Assembly: GCA_009924735.1 (NCBI GenBank)
Contig: RFQZ01000010.1
Span: 1-64,000 of the forward strand
Origin: Flavobacteriia bacterium
Lineage (GTDB): Bacteria > Bacteroidota > Bacteroidia > Flavobacteriales_D > Crocinitomicaceae
Length of the DNA stretch: 64,000 bases
Direction: 5' to 3'
The notes under the pieces are model-generated. The model made no database searches and was not told where the DNA came from. It was given only the letters and a program-made list of their open reading frames with translations. A program made the translations under genes and the position numbers. How positions within the stretch are numbered: the stretch's first letter is position 1; each line of letters opens with the position of its first letter. Below are positions 49,923 to 61,078 of this stretch, one piece after another.

Positions 49923-50767
49923 TACAATTCAGGTTCTAAGGGTATGCTTCGCTCCAAGGCCTGCGTTTCTTTCAAAAATAAGGCATTCACAATATAGGCA
50001 ACTTGAAGCGAACGATAATCTTCGCTGTATTTAATGGTGATGTCCCACAACGCTTGATTTTCTACACGCTTGATTTTGTATACGCTGCCTATAACAATTC
50101 CTTTTGGAAAAATCCCTGATGCCCCAAGTGTTTTTACTTTACTCCATTTTTTAACAACCAAATCATTTGAAACACCGGTTATGGTTCCAAATTTTGCGTG
50201 TTTTCCGCCCCACTTCAAGATTCCATGAATCCCCTTGTTTCCGATGGAAACATCTGTGTTAATGTCTTGACTCAACACACTTTTAACCAATGAAAAGTGT
50301 TTCCCAGATTTAAAAACCACCCCTAATATTCCATTTGGGGTTATGACGCCCATCCCTTTTTTTATCCCTTGTTGATACCCAACATCCACCGTGAAATAAT
50401 TGTCTCTTTTGTTTAATGTGGAATTTACAACTACGCAAGGCGTATAGGTGTATCGCTGAAGAAAGGCCGTGTCGTCTATCGTGAATTGCCCACGTTGTAC
50501 TTTATATGCATCAGAAAAAACGCGCTTCCTTAATTGTATGTTTTCATATTGAAGTTTGCGATTGGTTTCTTGCAAATGCAATTGTTCGGTGAGTGTGTTT
50601 TCAAAAGAATGGAAGGATCCGGAAATTTGATTTGCAGACGAAAGGTATACACTTCTCGGATAATTCATGAATTGAACATAGATAAAAAGGCAGACCAATT
50701 GAAGAAACAGAAAAAAGATGAAAACTCGGAATCTACGCAGAAAAGCGAATAAATTTTGCATAGACAA
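49922..50767 (-). CDS. mreC: Rod shape-determining protein MreC
   Basis: N-term TM, coiled coil, DVGYQQGIKKGMGVITPNGILGVV. Confidence 0.93.
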   Translation of the reverse strand: MSMQNLFAFLRRFRVFIFFLFLQLVCLFIYVQFMNYPRSVYLSSANQISGSFHSFENTLTEQLHLQETNRKLQYENIQLRKRVFSDAYKVQRGQFTIDDTAFLQRYTYTPCVVVNSTLNKRDNYFTVDVGYQQGIKKGMGVITPNGILGVVFKSGKHFSLVKSVLSQDINTDVSIGNKGIHGILKWGGKHAKFGTITGVSNDLVVKKWSKVKTLGASGIFPKGIVIGSVYKIKRVENQALWDITIKYSEDYRSLQVAYIVNALFLKETQALERSIPLEPEL

Positions 50768-50804
50768 AAATAAGAAAGTCCAATCGAAATGTAACGATCA
50801 GAAA

Positions 50805-51830
50805 TTAATCTCTGATCAAGAATTGATATTTGTCAATGTTCTTCAAAGCAATGCTTGTCCCAAGCGCGACACAGCGCAAAGGGTTTTCCGCAATGTGAAC
50901 AGGAAGTTTGGTTTTATCCGAGATTCTTTTATCCAATCCCCTAAGCATAGAACCTCCACCGGCAAGGTAAATCCCGGTTTTAAAAATATCTGCACTCAGT
51001 TCTGGAGGAGTCATGGCAAGCGCGGAGAGAATGGCCTCTTCGATTTTTGCAATGGTTTTGTCCAGTGCCGCTGCAACTTCGTCGTGTGTAATGTATATTT
51101 CTTTTGGAATCCCCGACATTAAATCTCTTCCGCGTACAGCGAATGGCGGCGGCGGGTCTTCAAGGTCTACGATGGCAGCGCCAACTTCAATTTTAATTTG
51201 TTCTGCAGTACGTTCACCCACCAAGATGTTGTGTTGTCGACGCATGTACTCTTCAATTTCATTTGTAAAGTCATCTCCAGCGATTCGAATGGATTTGTCG
51301 GAAACAATACCACCCAGGGCGATTACTGCAATCTCTGAGGTCCCCCCGCCTATGTCGATGATCATGTTTCCCATGGGTTCTTCAACGTCAATGCCAATTC
51401 CGATGGCGGCTGCCATAGGCTCATGAATTAAGTATACTTCTTTTGCACCTGCATGTTCTGCGGAATCACGCACGGCTCTTTTTTCTACTTCTGTAATCCC
51501 TGAAGGTATGCAAATTACCATGCGCAAGGTTGGGCGAAATAGGGTCCTGCCCGGATTGATCATTTTAATCATCCCGCGAATCATTTGCTCTGCGCTTTGG
51601 AAGTCTGCGATTACGCCGTCCTTTAGAGGCCTAACGGTTTCGATAAGACGGTGCGTCTTTCCATGCATTTGTTGCGCTTTTTTTCCGATGGCAACAATTT
51701 GTCCAGTTTGAATGTCTCGAGCGACAATGGAGGGTTCGTCCACCACAACTTTGTCGTTCCAGATGATGAGCGTGTTTGCTGTGCCCAAGTCAATTGCAAT
51801 TTCTTGCGTTAAAAAGCTGAATAAGCCCAT
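50805..51830 (-). CDS. mreB: Rod shape-determining protein MreB
   Basis: EIAIDLGTANTLIIWNDKVVVDEPSIVA; MIIDIGGGTSEIAVIALGGIV. Confidence 0.97.
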   Translation of the reverse strand: MGLFSFLTQEIAIDLGTANTLIIWNDKVVVDEPSIVARDIQTGQIVAIGKKAQQMHGKTHRLIETVRPLKDGVIADFQSAEQMIRGMIKMINPGRTLFRPTLRMVICIPSGITEVEKRAVRDSAEHAGAKEVYLIHEPMAAAIGIGIDVEEPMGNMIIDIGGGTSEIAVIALGGIVSDKSIRIAGDDFTNEIEEYMRRQHNILVGERTAEQIKIEVGAAIVDLEDPPPPFAVRGRDLMSGIPKEIYITHDEVAAALDKTIAKIEEAILSALAMTPPELSADIFKTGIYLAGGGSMLRGLDKRISDKTKLPVHIAENPLRCVALGTSIALKNIDKYQFLIRD

Positions 51831-51888
51831 TCTTAAAGGTGATTAAAAAAGCGTAATGAATTCCGAAGGTATGTAAAAACTTTCAAAA

Positions 51889-53409
51889 TTAATGTTTAAA
51901 ATGTCGAAATCCCGAAAAAACCATCTTTAAGTCATGCGTGTTGCAGTAATCAATAGAAAGTTGGTCCTTAATGGAGCCTCCAGGCTGTATAATGGCGGTG
52001 ATTCCCGCTTGATGTGCAATTTCAGCACAATCAGGAAAAGGAAAAAATGCGTCGCTTGCCATGACGGCTCCCGCTAAATTGAATCCGAATGATTTCGCCT
52101 TATGAATGGCTTGTTGCAGAGCATCAACCCGAGAGGTTTGTCCCGTTCCGCAGGCAAGCAATTGGTTGTTCTTCACGAGGGCAATGCCATTGGATTTTGT
52201 ATGTTTCACCACTTTATTTGCAAAAATTAAATCCTCCAACTCTACTGGGCTGGGCGCCGAGTTTGTTCTTACGGTAATGTCATTTACCCCTACGCATTTT
52301 TCATCGCTGTCTTGCAACAAAAATCCATTTAGGGCACTTCTGACTTTTTTGTTTGGAAATGAAAAGGTCAACTGTTTAAGAAGGATGCGGTTCTTCTTTT
52401 GGGTTAACAATTCAATGGCTTCGGAATCGAATTCAGGTGCAATGAGTATTTCAAAAAACAAATCGTTTAACAAGGTAGCGGTGTCTAAATCAATGCTTGC
52501 GTTGGCAATCAAGACGCCTCCAAAAGCGCTTACAGGATCGGCCGCAAGTGCCAGAGAATAAGCCTTTGCTACAGAATCCGCAATGGCAATTCCACAGGCA
52601 TTGTTGTGTTTTAAAATCGCGAAGGTACATTTAGATTTGTTGAAGTCGCTCATTAAATGAACGGCGGAATCTACATCCAATAAATTATTGTACGACAATT
52701 CCTTTCCAGAAAGTTTGTCAAAAAAACCTGCTAAATCTCCAAAAAAGAAGCCTTGTTGATGTGGATTTTCTCCATATCTTAAGGTGTGTTTGTTTGCATT
52801 GTGAATGCTAAGGGAGGAAATTTCACCCGTGTGTAGGTAATTCTGAATGGCGGAATCATAACCAGATGAAACGGAAAAAGCTGCGGCAGCAAGTTGCTTT
52901 CTTTGGTCTGCGTTCAAAGCCCCCTCTTGGTTACCAAAGTTCTCCAAGAACGAGCTGTATTGGCTCTTTGAAGAAAGCACCGCAACATCGTTATGGTTTT
53001 TGGCGGCAGCACGAATTAAGGAAATGCCACCGATGTCAATCTTTTCAATGATTTCTTTAGCGTCCTGGGTTTGTTTAACGGTTTCTTCAAAAGGGTAGAG
53101 ATCCACAACCACAAGGTCAATGGGAGGGATGTTGTGTTGTGTAACCGTTTCTGTGTCAGTGGGTAGGTCGCGTTGAAACAAAATACCACCAAAAATTACA
53201 GGGTGCAGTGTTTTGACACGTCCGCCCAAAATTTCAGGAAATTGCGTAAGTTCCTCAACCGGTACAGCGGGTATGCCGATTTCTTTAAGGTGTGTTAAGG
53301 TTCCCCCTGTGGAATAGATTACAACCCCTTTGTTTATGAGGGCTTGCGCAAGTTCTGCCAGGCCTTCTTTGTTATAAACGGATAAGAGTGCGGAATGAAT
53401 TTTTTTCAT
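51889..53409 (-). CDS. purH: Bifunctional AICAR transformylase/IMP cyclohydrolase
   Basis: ALLSVYNKEGLAELAQALINKGVVIYSTGGT; LRYGENPHQQG; ILKHNNACGIA; ASDAFFPFPD. Confidence 0.96.
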   Translation of the reverse strand: MKKIHSALLSVYNKEGLAELAQALINKGVVIYSTGGTLTHLKEIGIPAVPVEELTQFPEILGGRVKTLHPVIFGGILFQRDLPTDTETVTQHNIPPIDLVVVDLYPFEETVKQTQDAKEIIEKIDIGGISLIRAAAKNHNDVAVLSSKSQYSSFLENFGNQEGALNADQRKQLAAAAFSVSSGYDSAIQNYLHTGEISSLSIHNANKHTLRYGENPHQQGFFFGDLAGFFDKLSGKELSYNNLLDVDSAVHLMSDFNKSKCTFAILKHNNACGIAIADSVAKAYSLALAADPVSAFGGVLIANASIDLDTATLLNDLFFEILIAPEFDSEAIELLTQKKNRILLKQLTFSFPNKKVRSALNGFLLQDSDEKCVGVNDITVRTNSAPSPVELEDLIFANKVVKHTKSNGIALVKNNQLLACGTGQTSRVDALQQAIHKAKSFGFNLAGAVMASDAFFPFPDCAEIAHQAGITAIIQPGGSIKDQLSIDYCNTHDLKMVFSGFRHFKH

Positions 53410-53472
53410 GTAAAAAGAATAAATGGCTTAAAAAAAGCAAGCCCCAAAGGTAAAGTTTTAGTTGCGTTCTAC

Positions 53473-53505
53473 TACAAAAAAAAGCCGGCTTTTTGGCCGA
53501 CTTTT
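53473..53505 (-). terminator. Probable intrinsic terminator of nrdA
   Basis: Minus strand aagtcggccaaaaagccggctttttttt: hairpin plus T-tract after the nrdA stop. Confidence 0.6.
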
Positions 53506-53525
53506 CGAGTTTTTGGAGGACGGTA

Positions 53526-55886
53526 CTATCCTGAGCAGCTTTCGCACGCATCAGGGTTGTCCAACGAACAAGCGATTTCAGCCTGACGTGTAGCGATTAA
53601 GTCTTCGGGCTTTTCATCAACAATTGACTTGTCTAAGGTAAATTTGATGGCATCCGTAGCTGCTTTTGTTCTTAGGTAATACATGCCTGTTTTTAAACCT
53701 TTCTTCCAGCCATAAAAGTGCATGGACGTAAGTTTGGCAAAATTTGCGTTTTCCAAGAAAATGTTAAGCGATTGGCTTTGGCAGATGAATGCCCCACGAT
53801 CTGCGGCTTGGTCAATGATTGCACGTTGTGGAATTTCCCACGCCGTTTTATAAAGTTCTTTTAGTCTTTTTGGTATTTCAGGTATTTGTTGAACGGAACC
53901 ATTGGCGGACATGATTTTTTGACGCATCCCCATGTTCCATAAGCCTTCTTTAACCAAATCTTTCAGTAAGTGTTTATTCACAATGATGAATTCACCTGAA
54001 AGTACCCGGCGGGTATAAATGTTAGATGTGTAGGGTTCAAAACACTCGTTGTTTCCTAAAATCTGTGCGGTGGAAGCCGTTGGCATAGGGGCCAACAATA
54101 AACTGTTCCTCACACCGTGTTTCTTAACTTCAGATTTAAGTTCGCTCCAATCCCAACGTTTGGATGGCGTAACCCCCCACATGTCAAATTGGAAAATCCC
54201 TTTTGAAACGGGAGAGCCTTTAAACGTTGTGTAGGCTCCAAGCGTTTTGGACAAGTCTTTGGACGCGGTCATCGAAGCGAAGTAAATGGTTTCGAATATC
54301 TCCTGGTTTAAGGTTGCCGCCTCTTTGGATTCAAATGGATATCCCATTAAAATGTAGGCGTCTGCCAACCCTTGTACACCCAGTCCAATCGGTCTGTGAC
54401 GAAGGTTTGAGTTTTTCGCTTCTTCAACAGGGTAGTAGTTTTCGTCAATGATTTTATTTAGGTTCAACGTTGCTTGATACGTGACTTCAAACAGTTTTTC
54501 GTGGTCAAAAGTACCTTTATCCGTTACATATTTTGGCAAAGCCAAAGAAGCCAAGTTACAAACAGCAACTTCATCAGGGGCTGTATATTCAATGATTTCT
54601 GTACACAAGTTCGATGACTTGATGGTTCCGAGGTTCTTTTGGTTTGATTTTGAGTTTGCAGCATCTTTGTATAACATATACGGGGTGCCTGTTTCAATTT
54701 GCGACTCCATAATTTTAAACCAAAGGTCTTGCGCTTTAATGGTTTTACGTCCTTTTCCTTCAGATTCGTATTTTGTATACAAGGCTTCAAAAGCTTCGCT
54801 ATGTGTATCAGCCAATCCAGGACATTCGTGTGGGCACATGAGGGTCCATAAACCATTTTCTTCTACCCGTTTCATGAACAAGTCTGGTATCCAAAGTGCG
54901 TAGAAAAGGTCACGCGCTCTTTGTTCTTCTTTTCCGTGGTTTTTCTTTAGGTCAAGAAAGTCGAATACATCTGCATGCCAAGGCTCAATATAGATGGCAA
55001 ACGACCCTTTTCTTTTTCCTCCTCCTTGGTCAACGTATCTTGCGGTATCATTGAAAACACGGAGCATTGGAACGATGCCATTGGAAGTTCCATTCGTTCC
55101 TTTAATGTAAGTTCCTGTTGCGCGGATGTTATGAATAGACAAGCCTATTCCTCCTGCCGATTGAGAAATTTGTGAGCAAGATTTCAGTGTATCATAGATG
55201 CCTGAAATACTGTCCTCTTTCATGGTTAGCAAGAAACATGAAGACATTTGTGGTTTTGGCGTACCTGCATTGAATAGCGTCGGAGTTGCGTGGGTAAACC
55301 ATCCTTCAGACATTAGGTTATAGGTCTCAATGGCAGATTTCACATCGGTTTTATGGATACCCAAAGAAACACGCATAAGCATGTGTTGAGGTCGTTCTGC
55401 GATGTTGTTTTCAAGCTTCATTAGGTAGGACCGTGTTAGGGTTTTAAATCCGAAGTAATCGTATCTAAAATCGCGGTCATAGATGATGCTAGAATCTAAC
55501 AGTTCTTTGTTTTCTTGTATGATTTGGTATACATCATCAGCCAATAAAGAGGCTGGCTGTCCTGTCTTTGGGTCAATGTAATGGTAAAGATCAGCCATCA
55601 CATCAGAAAACAGCTTTTTGGTTTCTTTATGAAGGTTAGAAACAGCGATGCGGGAAGCAAGCAAGGCATAGTCTGGGTGCTCAATCGTTTTTCCTGCCGC
55701 TACCTCAGCCGCCAAATTGTCTAAATCCGTAGTAGAGACACCATCATAAATTCCTTCAATTACCTTCATCGCTACCGCTTCTGGAGAAACCAAAGGGTCT
55801 AAACCATAACACATTTTAATAATCCTAGCGGTGATTTTGTCAAATTTTACCGCTTCTTTTCTTCCATCTCTTTTTACAACGTACAT
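53526..55886 (-). CDS. nrdA: Class Ia ribonucleoside-diphosphate reductase, alpha subunit
   Basis: [22 protein letters not shown] (ATP cone); [37 protein letters not shown]-term redox CESC. Confidence 0.96.
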   Translation of the reverse strand: MYVVKRDGRKEAVKFDKITARIIKMCYGLDPLVSPEAVAMKVIEGIYDGVSTTDLDNLAAEVAAGKTIEHPDYALLASRIAVSNLHKETKKLFSDVMADLYHYIDPKTGQPASLLADDVYQIIQENKELLDSSIIYDRDFRYDYFGFKTLTRSYLMKLENNIAERPQHMLMRVSLGIHKTDVKSAIETYNLMSEGWFTHATPTLFNAGTPKPQMSSCFLLTMKEDSISGIYDTLKSCSQISQSAGGIGLSIHNIRATGTYIKGTNGTSNGIVPMLRVFNDTARYVDQGGGKRKGSFAIYIEPWHADVFDFLDLKKNHGKEEQRARDLFYALWIPDLFMKRVEENGLWTLMCPHECPGLADTHSEAFEALYTKYESEGKGRKTIKAQDLWFKIMESQIETGTPYMLYKDAANSKSNQKNLGTIKSSNLCTEIIEYTAPDEVAVCNLASLALPKYVTDKGTFDHEKLFEVTYQATLNLNKIIDENYYPVEEAKNSNLRHRPIGLGVQGLADAYILMGYPFESKEAATLNQEIFETIYFASMTASKDLSKTLGAYTTFKGSPVSKGIFQFDMWGVTPSKRWDWSELKSEVKKHGVRNSLLLAPMPTASTAQILGNNECFEPYTSNIYTRRVLSGEFIIVNKHLLKDLVKEGLWNMGMRQKIMSANGSVQQIPEIPKRLKELYKTAWEIPQRAIIDQAADRGAFICQSQSLNIFLENANFAKLTSMHFYGWKKGLKTGMYYLRTKAATDAIKFTLDKSIVDEKPEDLIATRQAEIACSLDNPDACESCSG

Positions 55887-55909
55887 AATTACTCCTAAAT
55901 TAAAAATTC

Positions 55910-56887
55910 TTAAAACTCTTCATTCAAACTAAACGTTTGGTCTTCCTTGCTGGAAAGAACCCCCGCTTTTTGATACTCACCAACCCTTCTTTCAAAGAAA
56001 TTTGCCTTTCCTTGAATAGAAATCATCTCCATAAACTCAAATGGATTGGAAGCGTTATACAAACGGTCGTTTCCAAGTTCCAGCAACAAACGGTCAGCAA
56101 CAAACTCTATGTACTGTGCCATGAGGTCGCTGTTCATGCCAATTAGTTTTACGGGCAATGCATCTAAAATAAATTCCTTCTCTATTTCTACCGCATCCAT
56201 GATAATGTTCTGAACCTGTTCTTTGGAAAGTTTGTTCACCAAGTGCTGCGTATATAACAAACATGCAAAGTCACAATGTAAACCTTCATCGCGCGAAATC
56301 AATTCATTCGAAAATGCAAGACCAGGCATAAAACCTCTTTTCTTTAACCAGAAAATCGAGCAAAAAGAGCCTGAAAAGAAGATTCCCTCTACCGCTGCAA
56401 AAGCAACCAAACGCTCAGCAAATGAACCGTTTTCAATCCAACGCAAGGCCCAATCCGCTTTTTTACGGACGCAATCCATCGTATCAATCGCATTGAAAAG
56501 GCTGTTCTTGTCAGCCGTATCCTTGATGTATGTGTCAATTAGCAGGGAATATGTTTCGGAGTGGACATTCTCCATGGCAATTTGAAAACCATAAAAGAAT
56601 TTTGCCTCCGTATACTGTACTTCCGAAAGGAAATTTTCCGCAAGGTTTTCATTAACAATGCCATCAGAAGCAGCAAAAAATGCCAAAACATGTTTGACAA
56701 AGTGACGCTCGTCGTCGTTTAATTTACTCTCCCAATCAATTTGATCCGCAGACAAATCTATTTCTTCTGCGGTCCAAAAACTTGCCTCTGCTTTCTTGTA
56801 GAATGACCAAATGTCGTCATGTTGAATCGGAAATAAAACAAATCTGTTTTTGTTTGGATTTAAAATAGGTTCAATTTGCTTACTCAT
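55910..56887 (-). CDS. nrdB: Ribonucleoside-diphosphate reductase, beta subunit
   Basis: [71 protein letters not shown]. Confidence 0.96.
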   Translation of the reverse strand: MSKQIEPILNPNKNRFVLFPIQHDDIWSFYKKAEASFWTAEEIDLSADQIDWESKLNDDERHFVKHVLAFFAASDGIVNENLAENFLSEVQYTEAKFFYGFQIAMENVHSETYSLLIDTYIKDTADKNSLFNAIDTMDCVRKKADWALRWIENGSFAERLVAFAAVEGIFFSGSFCSIFWLKKRGFMPGLAFSNELISRDEGLHCDFACLLYTQHLVNKLSKEQVQNIIMDAVEIEKEFILDALPVKLIGMNSDLMAQYIEFVADRLLLELGNDRLYNASNPFEFMEMISIQGKANFFERRVGEYQKAGVLSSKEDQTFSLNEEF

Positions 56888-57228
56888 ATGATTTAGTTTT
56901 AAAATTCTATCCGTAAAAAATGCTTGCGCTATATTTTACATAACGTGTTCATTTTCTTTAAAAAACAATGTTTCCTTTCCTTAATGGGAGCAACTTTCGT
57001 GGTTCACGTGCCGCTTGTTTCAGTGTAAAAAGGCCTACAAATTTTGTCAAAAAAAAGCATCCTACACAATTAAAGAAATTAACAATAAACACCCGTTTTC
57101 AACATCCACAATCTATACCCCATGTCAGCGTTGATATGCACTAATTATCAACACCGTTTAAAAGTTATTAATATAACAGTAACAATTTGTTTACCCGCTT
57201 GATTTTCAAAGCTTTGAGTAATAAACAA

Positions 57229-58038
57229 ATGTTATGGAATAAAGGTACATCGAAACGCACCATGCAATTTTTTAAAAGTCAATTCCTTTTTAACAAGCAA
57301 GTGTTTAATACCTCCCTCAACCTTTATGCGTCGGGGTCAAGATCTTGGCATCAAATAAAAAAATCATTTTATCATTGGGTGTATCCGTCACGTTGCACGC
57401 ATTGTGGCCTCGAGCTAATCGAAAGTGAATTGTTTATATGCGGATTTTGTGAAGCAGACATAAAACATACCCATTATGAAAACTTCCCAATGAACAGTGA
57501 ATTAGATGACAAATTCAACCCTACCTTCGATCGAAAGATTCGAGCCTTTGCTTTGTTTTATTATTCTGTTGACAACGTTAGTCAAGCCATTTTACATAAC
57601 CTAAAATACAAACACAACCAAGCCATCGGGCACGTGTACGGATTTAAGATGGCGGTTACATTTACCCATCATTCAAAAGACATTGAATGTCTAATGCCTG
57701 TTCCCATTCACCCAAGGAAAAAATTTAAGAGGGGGTATAATCAAAGCGAGTGCATTGCCGCTGGAATGAAAAAAGCATGGGGGGTTCCGGTAGACTTAAA
57801 CTGTATTACCCGAACAAAGCACACAGAAAGCCAGACAAAAAAGAACAGCTTGAATCGTCGGGAAGCGGTCAAGAATGTCTTTCAAGTAAACGCCAACCAA
57901 CTTCGCAAATACCACCACATTGGCTTAGTTGATGACGTCATAACCACAGGAGCCACCTTAGAAGCCATCGTTTCCCGCATTAAGGAGGTACACCCAGAAG
58001 TCCGAATTACTATATTTGCCCTCGGATACACTGCTTAA
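57229..58038 (+). CDS. ComF-family phosphoribosyltransferase
   Basis: YPSRCTHCGLELIESELFICGFCE zinc-like motif; VPIHPRKKFKRGYNQSE; HIGLVDDVITTGATLEA (PRPP loop). N-terminus uncertain. Confidence 0.9.
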   Translation: MLWNKGTSKRTMQFFKSQFLFNKQVFNTSLNLYASGSRSWHQIKKSFYHWVYPSRCTHCGLELIESELFICGFCEADIKHTHYENFPMNSELDDKFNPTFDRKIRAFALFYYSVDNVSQAILHNLKYKHNQAIGHVYGFKMAVTFTHHSKDIECLMPVPIHPRKKFKRGYNQSECIAAGMKKAWGVPVDLNCITRTKHTESQTKKNSLNRREAVKNVFQVNANQLRKYHHIGLVDDVITTGATLEAIVSRIKEVHPEVRITIFALGYTA

Positions 58039-59081
58039 TGAACAAAGAACAAGTTTCCCCCAAAAAAATATTAATTGTAGGTGCTGGCATAGCAGGGATT
58101 ACCTTGGCCCATCAACTTAAGCGCAAAGGTGCCGTTTGCACTTTAATCGACGACCAAAAAAACGCATCGTCTATGGTCGCCGCGGGAATGGTGAATCCGA
58201 TGTCTTTTCGAAGAACCCTCTTCTCATGGAACGCAGATCAGTATTTTGATTATGCCCACGATTTCTACAAGGGACTCGAATCAGCGCTTTCGGTTCGGTT
58301 TTTAAATGAGCTTGTCATTCGTAGGTTATTCACCACCGTTGAAGAAGCAAGCAATTGGCAGTCCAAATGTACCCAAGTACCTTTTCGAGATTTTTTCCTT
58401 CAGCAAACAGAGGCAGATAAAAACCACCCTCCTTTTGGAGCGGGTCGTTTGCGTGGATTTTGGATAGAAGCAAAGACTTTTGTACTCGAAAATCAACGGT
58501 TTTTTCAAGAAAAAGATGCGCTCATCTCTTCGCCCTTTTGCGATGAATTGTTTTCCCCTGAAACCGGAACCTATCATGAAAAATCCTACGACGCCATCGT
58601 TTTTTGTACAGGTTACAAAAACAAGGAACAACCGTATTTCCGAGATGTGCCCGTTGATACAACAAAAGGTCAAACACTGACCGTGAAATGGGACAAGGGA
58701 ACGGAGGAACATTCACTGCATCAAAAGTGTTTTGTATTGCCCATTGGGGAGAAACATTTTCGTGTAGGTGCTACCTATGAATGGAAGAATGACAGCTTAG
58801 ACATCACAGAAAGCGCTAGAGATAACCTCTTGGAAAGATTTAAAAACCTAACAAATGACGAGGCCATTGTAGTGGACCAGGCCGCGGGGATACGTCCTAC
58901 AACACCCGACCGAAAACCGCTGATGGGACAGCATAAGGACTACAAGAAACTTTATTTGTTTAATGGTCTGGGTGCTAAGGGTTATTTAATAGCGCCCAAT
59001 GTATCGTTGCTTATGGCCGATCTTATCCTAAATGAAACCCAATTACCCAAGGAACTGGACCTATATCGTTTTTCGAATTAA
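58038..59081 (+). CDS. FAD-dependent oxidoreductase (DAO family)
   Basis: KKILIVGAGIAGITLAHQLKRKGAVCTLID; QAAGIRPTTPDRKPLMGQHKDYKKLYLFNGLGAKG. Confidence 0.87.
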   Translation: MNKEQVSPKKILIVGAGIAGITLAHQLKRKGAVCTLIDDQKNASSMVAAGMVNPMSFRRTLFSWNADQYFDYAHDFYKGLESALSVRFLNELVIRRLFTTVEEASNWQSKCTQVPFRDFFLQQTEADKNHPPFGAGRLRGFWIEAKTFVLENQRFFQEKDALISSPFCDELFSPETGTYHEKSYDAIVFCTGYKNKEQPYFRDVPVDTTKGQTLTVKWDKGTEEHSLHQKCFVLPIGEKHFRVGATYEWKNDSLDITESARDNLLERFKNLTNDEAIVVDQAAGIRPTTPDRKPLMGQHKDYKKLYLFNGLGAKGYLIAPNVSLLMADLILNETQLPKELDLYRFSN

Positions 59082-59090
59082 ATTTGTACC

Positions 59091-59528
59091 ATGTATGATT
59101 TAGAAAAACAAGCTAGGTATGACAGGGCTTACCTGCGACTGGCGAAAAGTTGGGCCATGTTATCCCACTGTGCCAGAAAAAAAGTAGGGGCAATCATTGT
59201 CAAAGACAAAGTGATTATTTCTGATGGATACAATGGCACGCCAACAGGGTTCCCAAACCAATGTGAGGATATAAAAGGGGAAACGATGTGGTATGTGCTT
59301 CATGCTGAGGCAAATGCAATCTTAAAAGTTGCTAAGTCAACCAATAACATGGAAGGAGCCACGCTTTATCTTACCCATTCCCCTTGCAAAGATTGCAGTA
59401 AACTCGTTTTACAATCGGGAATTAAAAGATTGGTTTTTCAGGAAAATTATAAGGACCAAAGCGGTGTGGATTTTTTAAAAAGTGCTGGAATCATTATTCA
59501 ACAAATAGAAAACATAGACGATGTCTGA
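59091..59528 (+). CDS. dCMP deaminase family protein
   Basis: HAEANAIL and SPCKDCSKLVLQSGIKRLVF zinc motifs. Confidence 0.92.
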   Translation: MYDLEKQARYDRAYLRLAKSWAMLSHCARKKVGAIIVKDKVIISDGYNGTPTGFPNQCEDIKGETMWYVLHAEANAILKVAKSTNNMEGATLYLTHSPCKDCSKLVLQSGIKRLVFQENYKDQSGVDFLKSAGIIIQQIENIDDV

Positions 59529-61074
59529 AAAAAATAAATTTTTAATTCCCATAGGTGTTTCTTTGGTCTTTATTCTTGGATTGATTGGCGGCTATGTCTT
59601 TCATCCCGATGTTCCAGCAGGTCGATCTCAAAAACTTGAAGAAATACTTTCCTTGTTAGACAAAAATTATGTTGATACCATCAACAAGGAGGAAGTGTTC
59701 ATAGGGTCGATTCAAGAAATGCTTCATCAATTAGACCCCCACTCAAGGTACATCACACGCGAAAGCCTAGCCCAGGAAAACGAATCCATCAATGGCAGTT
59801 TTGGAGGGATAGGAGTGCGTTTTCAGCTCATTAGAGATACCATTTGCATAACCCATGTCATTGACAATGCGCCTGCCCGGACTTCTGGTGTGTTAAGTGG
59901 CGATAAAATTGTTGCCATAAACGGAAAGTCATTTGTTGGAAAAACGGTTACCAACGAAAAAATCATGAAAAATTTGAAGGGGGAAATGGGAACCGAAGTC
60001 TCGGTCACCTTGTACAGAAACCATTCAAAAAAAGAAGTAACGATTACCCGTGATCAAATTCCTGTTGCGACCATTTTAGCCGCTTATATGATACAGCCAA
60101 AAACGGGATTTATTAAAATAGAGCAGTTTTCTGTTCCTACCGCTGATGAGTTTCACATTGCCGCTCAAAAGCTCGTTGGCCAAGGAATGACTAAGCTTAT
60201 CCTAGACCTTAGGGGAAACCCAGGTGGGGTGCTCGAGTGTGCTACTAAAATTGCAGATGAATTCATAAAACCCGGAAAAACCATCCTGACAACGAAGGGA
60301 AAAAACGTAGGGACAGAAGTCATAAAATCCACCGATTTTGGGATCCTTGAAAATGTGGAATTGGTTGTGTTGATTGATCAAGGTTCTGCTTCCGCAAGTG
60401 AAATTCTTGCAGGTGCATTGCAAGACAATGACCGAGGAACCATTCTCGGAAGGAGATCCTATGGAAAAGGATTGGTACAACAAGATAAAATTCTGGCGGA
60501 CGGAAGCAGTGTTCGGATGACCATCGCGAGGTATTATACCCCAAGCGGGCGTTGCATTCAACGCGAATACAATGGAGATTACCAAGCGTATTTAAGGGAT
60601 GAAGAACGCTATGAAAAAGGAGCCCTCTTTCACGAGGAAACACAAAAAAACGACCCGAAACAAAGATTTAAAACCGTTAAAGGAAAAACAGTCTATGGCG
60701 GCGGCGGAATTTCCCCTGACGTCTTTATCCCTTTGGACACCGCCTTTAATTATTTTTATTACCAGAATTATAATGTAAATGAAGCCATCAGCTCCTTTGG
60801 GTTTGATTACCTAGAACATACCCGTAAAAAATGGAATAAAATAAGTGATTTAAAAAGGCTGGAGATTAATGCTCAAATGATGTTGCAATTTCAGGCGTAT
60901 GCAAAGAAAAACCACCAAATGAACATGGATGAAGCTGCGTGGCTGAAATTCTCACCCCACTTAAAACACCGCATCAAGGAAGAAATTGCCCGACAATTGT
61001 TTCAAGAAGAAGGGTATTATGAGGTTGCGAATGAATATGACCAGGAAGTACAAAAAGCCTTGAAAATCCGATAA
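59521..61074 (+). CDS. S41 carboxy-terminal processing peptidase with PDZ domain
   Basis: DPHSRYI; SFGGIGVRFQL (PDZ); LILDLRGNPGGVLECA; LIDQGSASASEILAGALQDNDRGTILGRRSYGKGLVQ. Confidence 0.94.
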   Translation: MSEKNKFLIPIGVSLVFILGLIGGYVFHPDVPAGRSQKLEEILSLLDKNYVDTINKEEVFIGSIQEMLHQLDPHSRYITRESLAQENESINGSFGGIGVRFQLIRDTICITHVIDNAPARTSGVLSGDKIVAINGKSFVGKTVTNEKIMKNLKGEMGTEVSVTLYRNHSKKEVTITRDQIPVATILAAYMIQPKTGFIKIEQFSVPTADEFHIAAQKLVGQGMTKLILDLRGNPGGVLECATKIADEFIKPGKTILTTKGKNVGTEVIKSTDFGILENVELVVLIDQGSASASEILAGALQDNDRGTILGRRSYGKGLVQQDKILADGSSVRMTIARYYTPSGRCIQREYNGDYQAYLRDEERYEKGALFHEETQKNDPKQRFKTVKGKTVYGGGGISPDVFIPLDTAFNYFYYQNYNVNEAISSFGFDYLEHTRKKWNKISDLKRLEINAQMMLQFQAYAKKNHQMNMDEAAWLKFSPHLKHRIKEEIARQLFQEEGYYEVANEYDQEVQKALKIR

Positions 61075-61078
61075 CCGC

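Noticed and set aside
51013-51426. 137 aa ORF antisense to mreB
   Set aside because: Shadow of the highly conserved mreB coding sequence.
41479-53409. Long co-directional cysQ-scoBA-PBP1A-rodA-mrdA-mreDCB-purH run as a possible novel operon
   Set aside because: The rod-shape block with purH is familiar Bacteroidota gene order; tight packing alone is not unusual.
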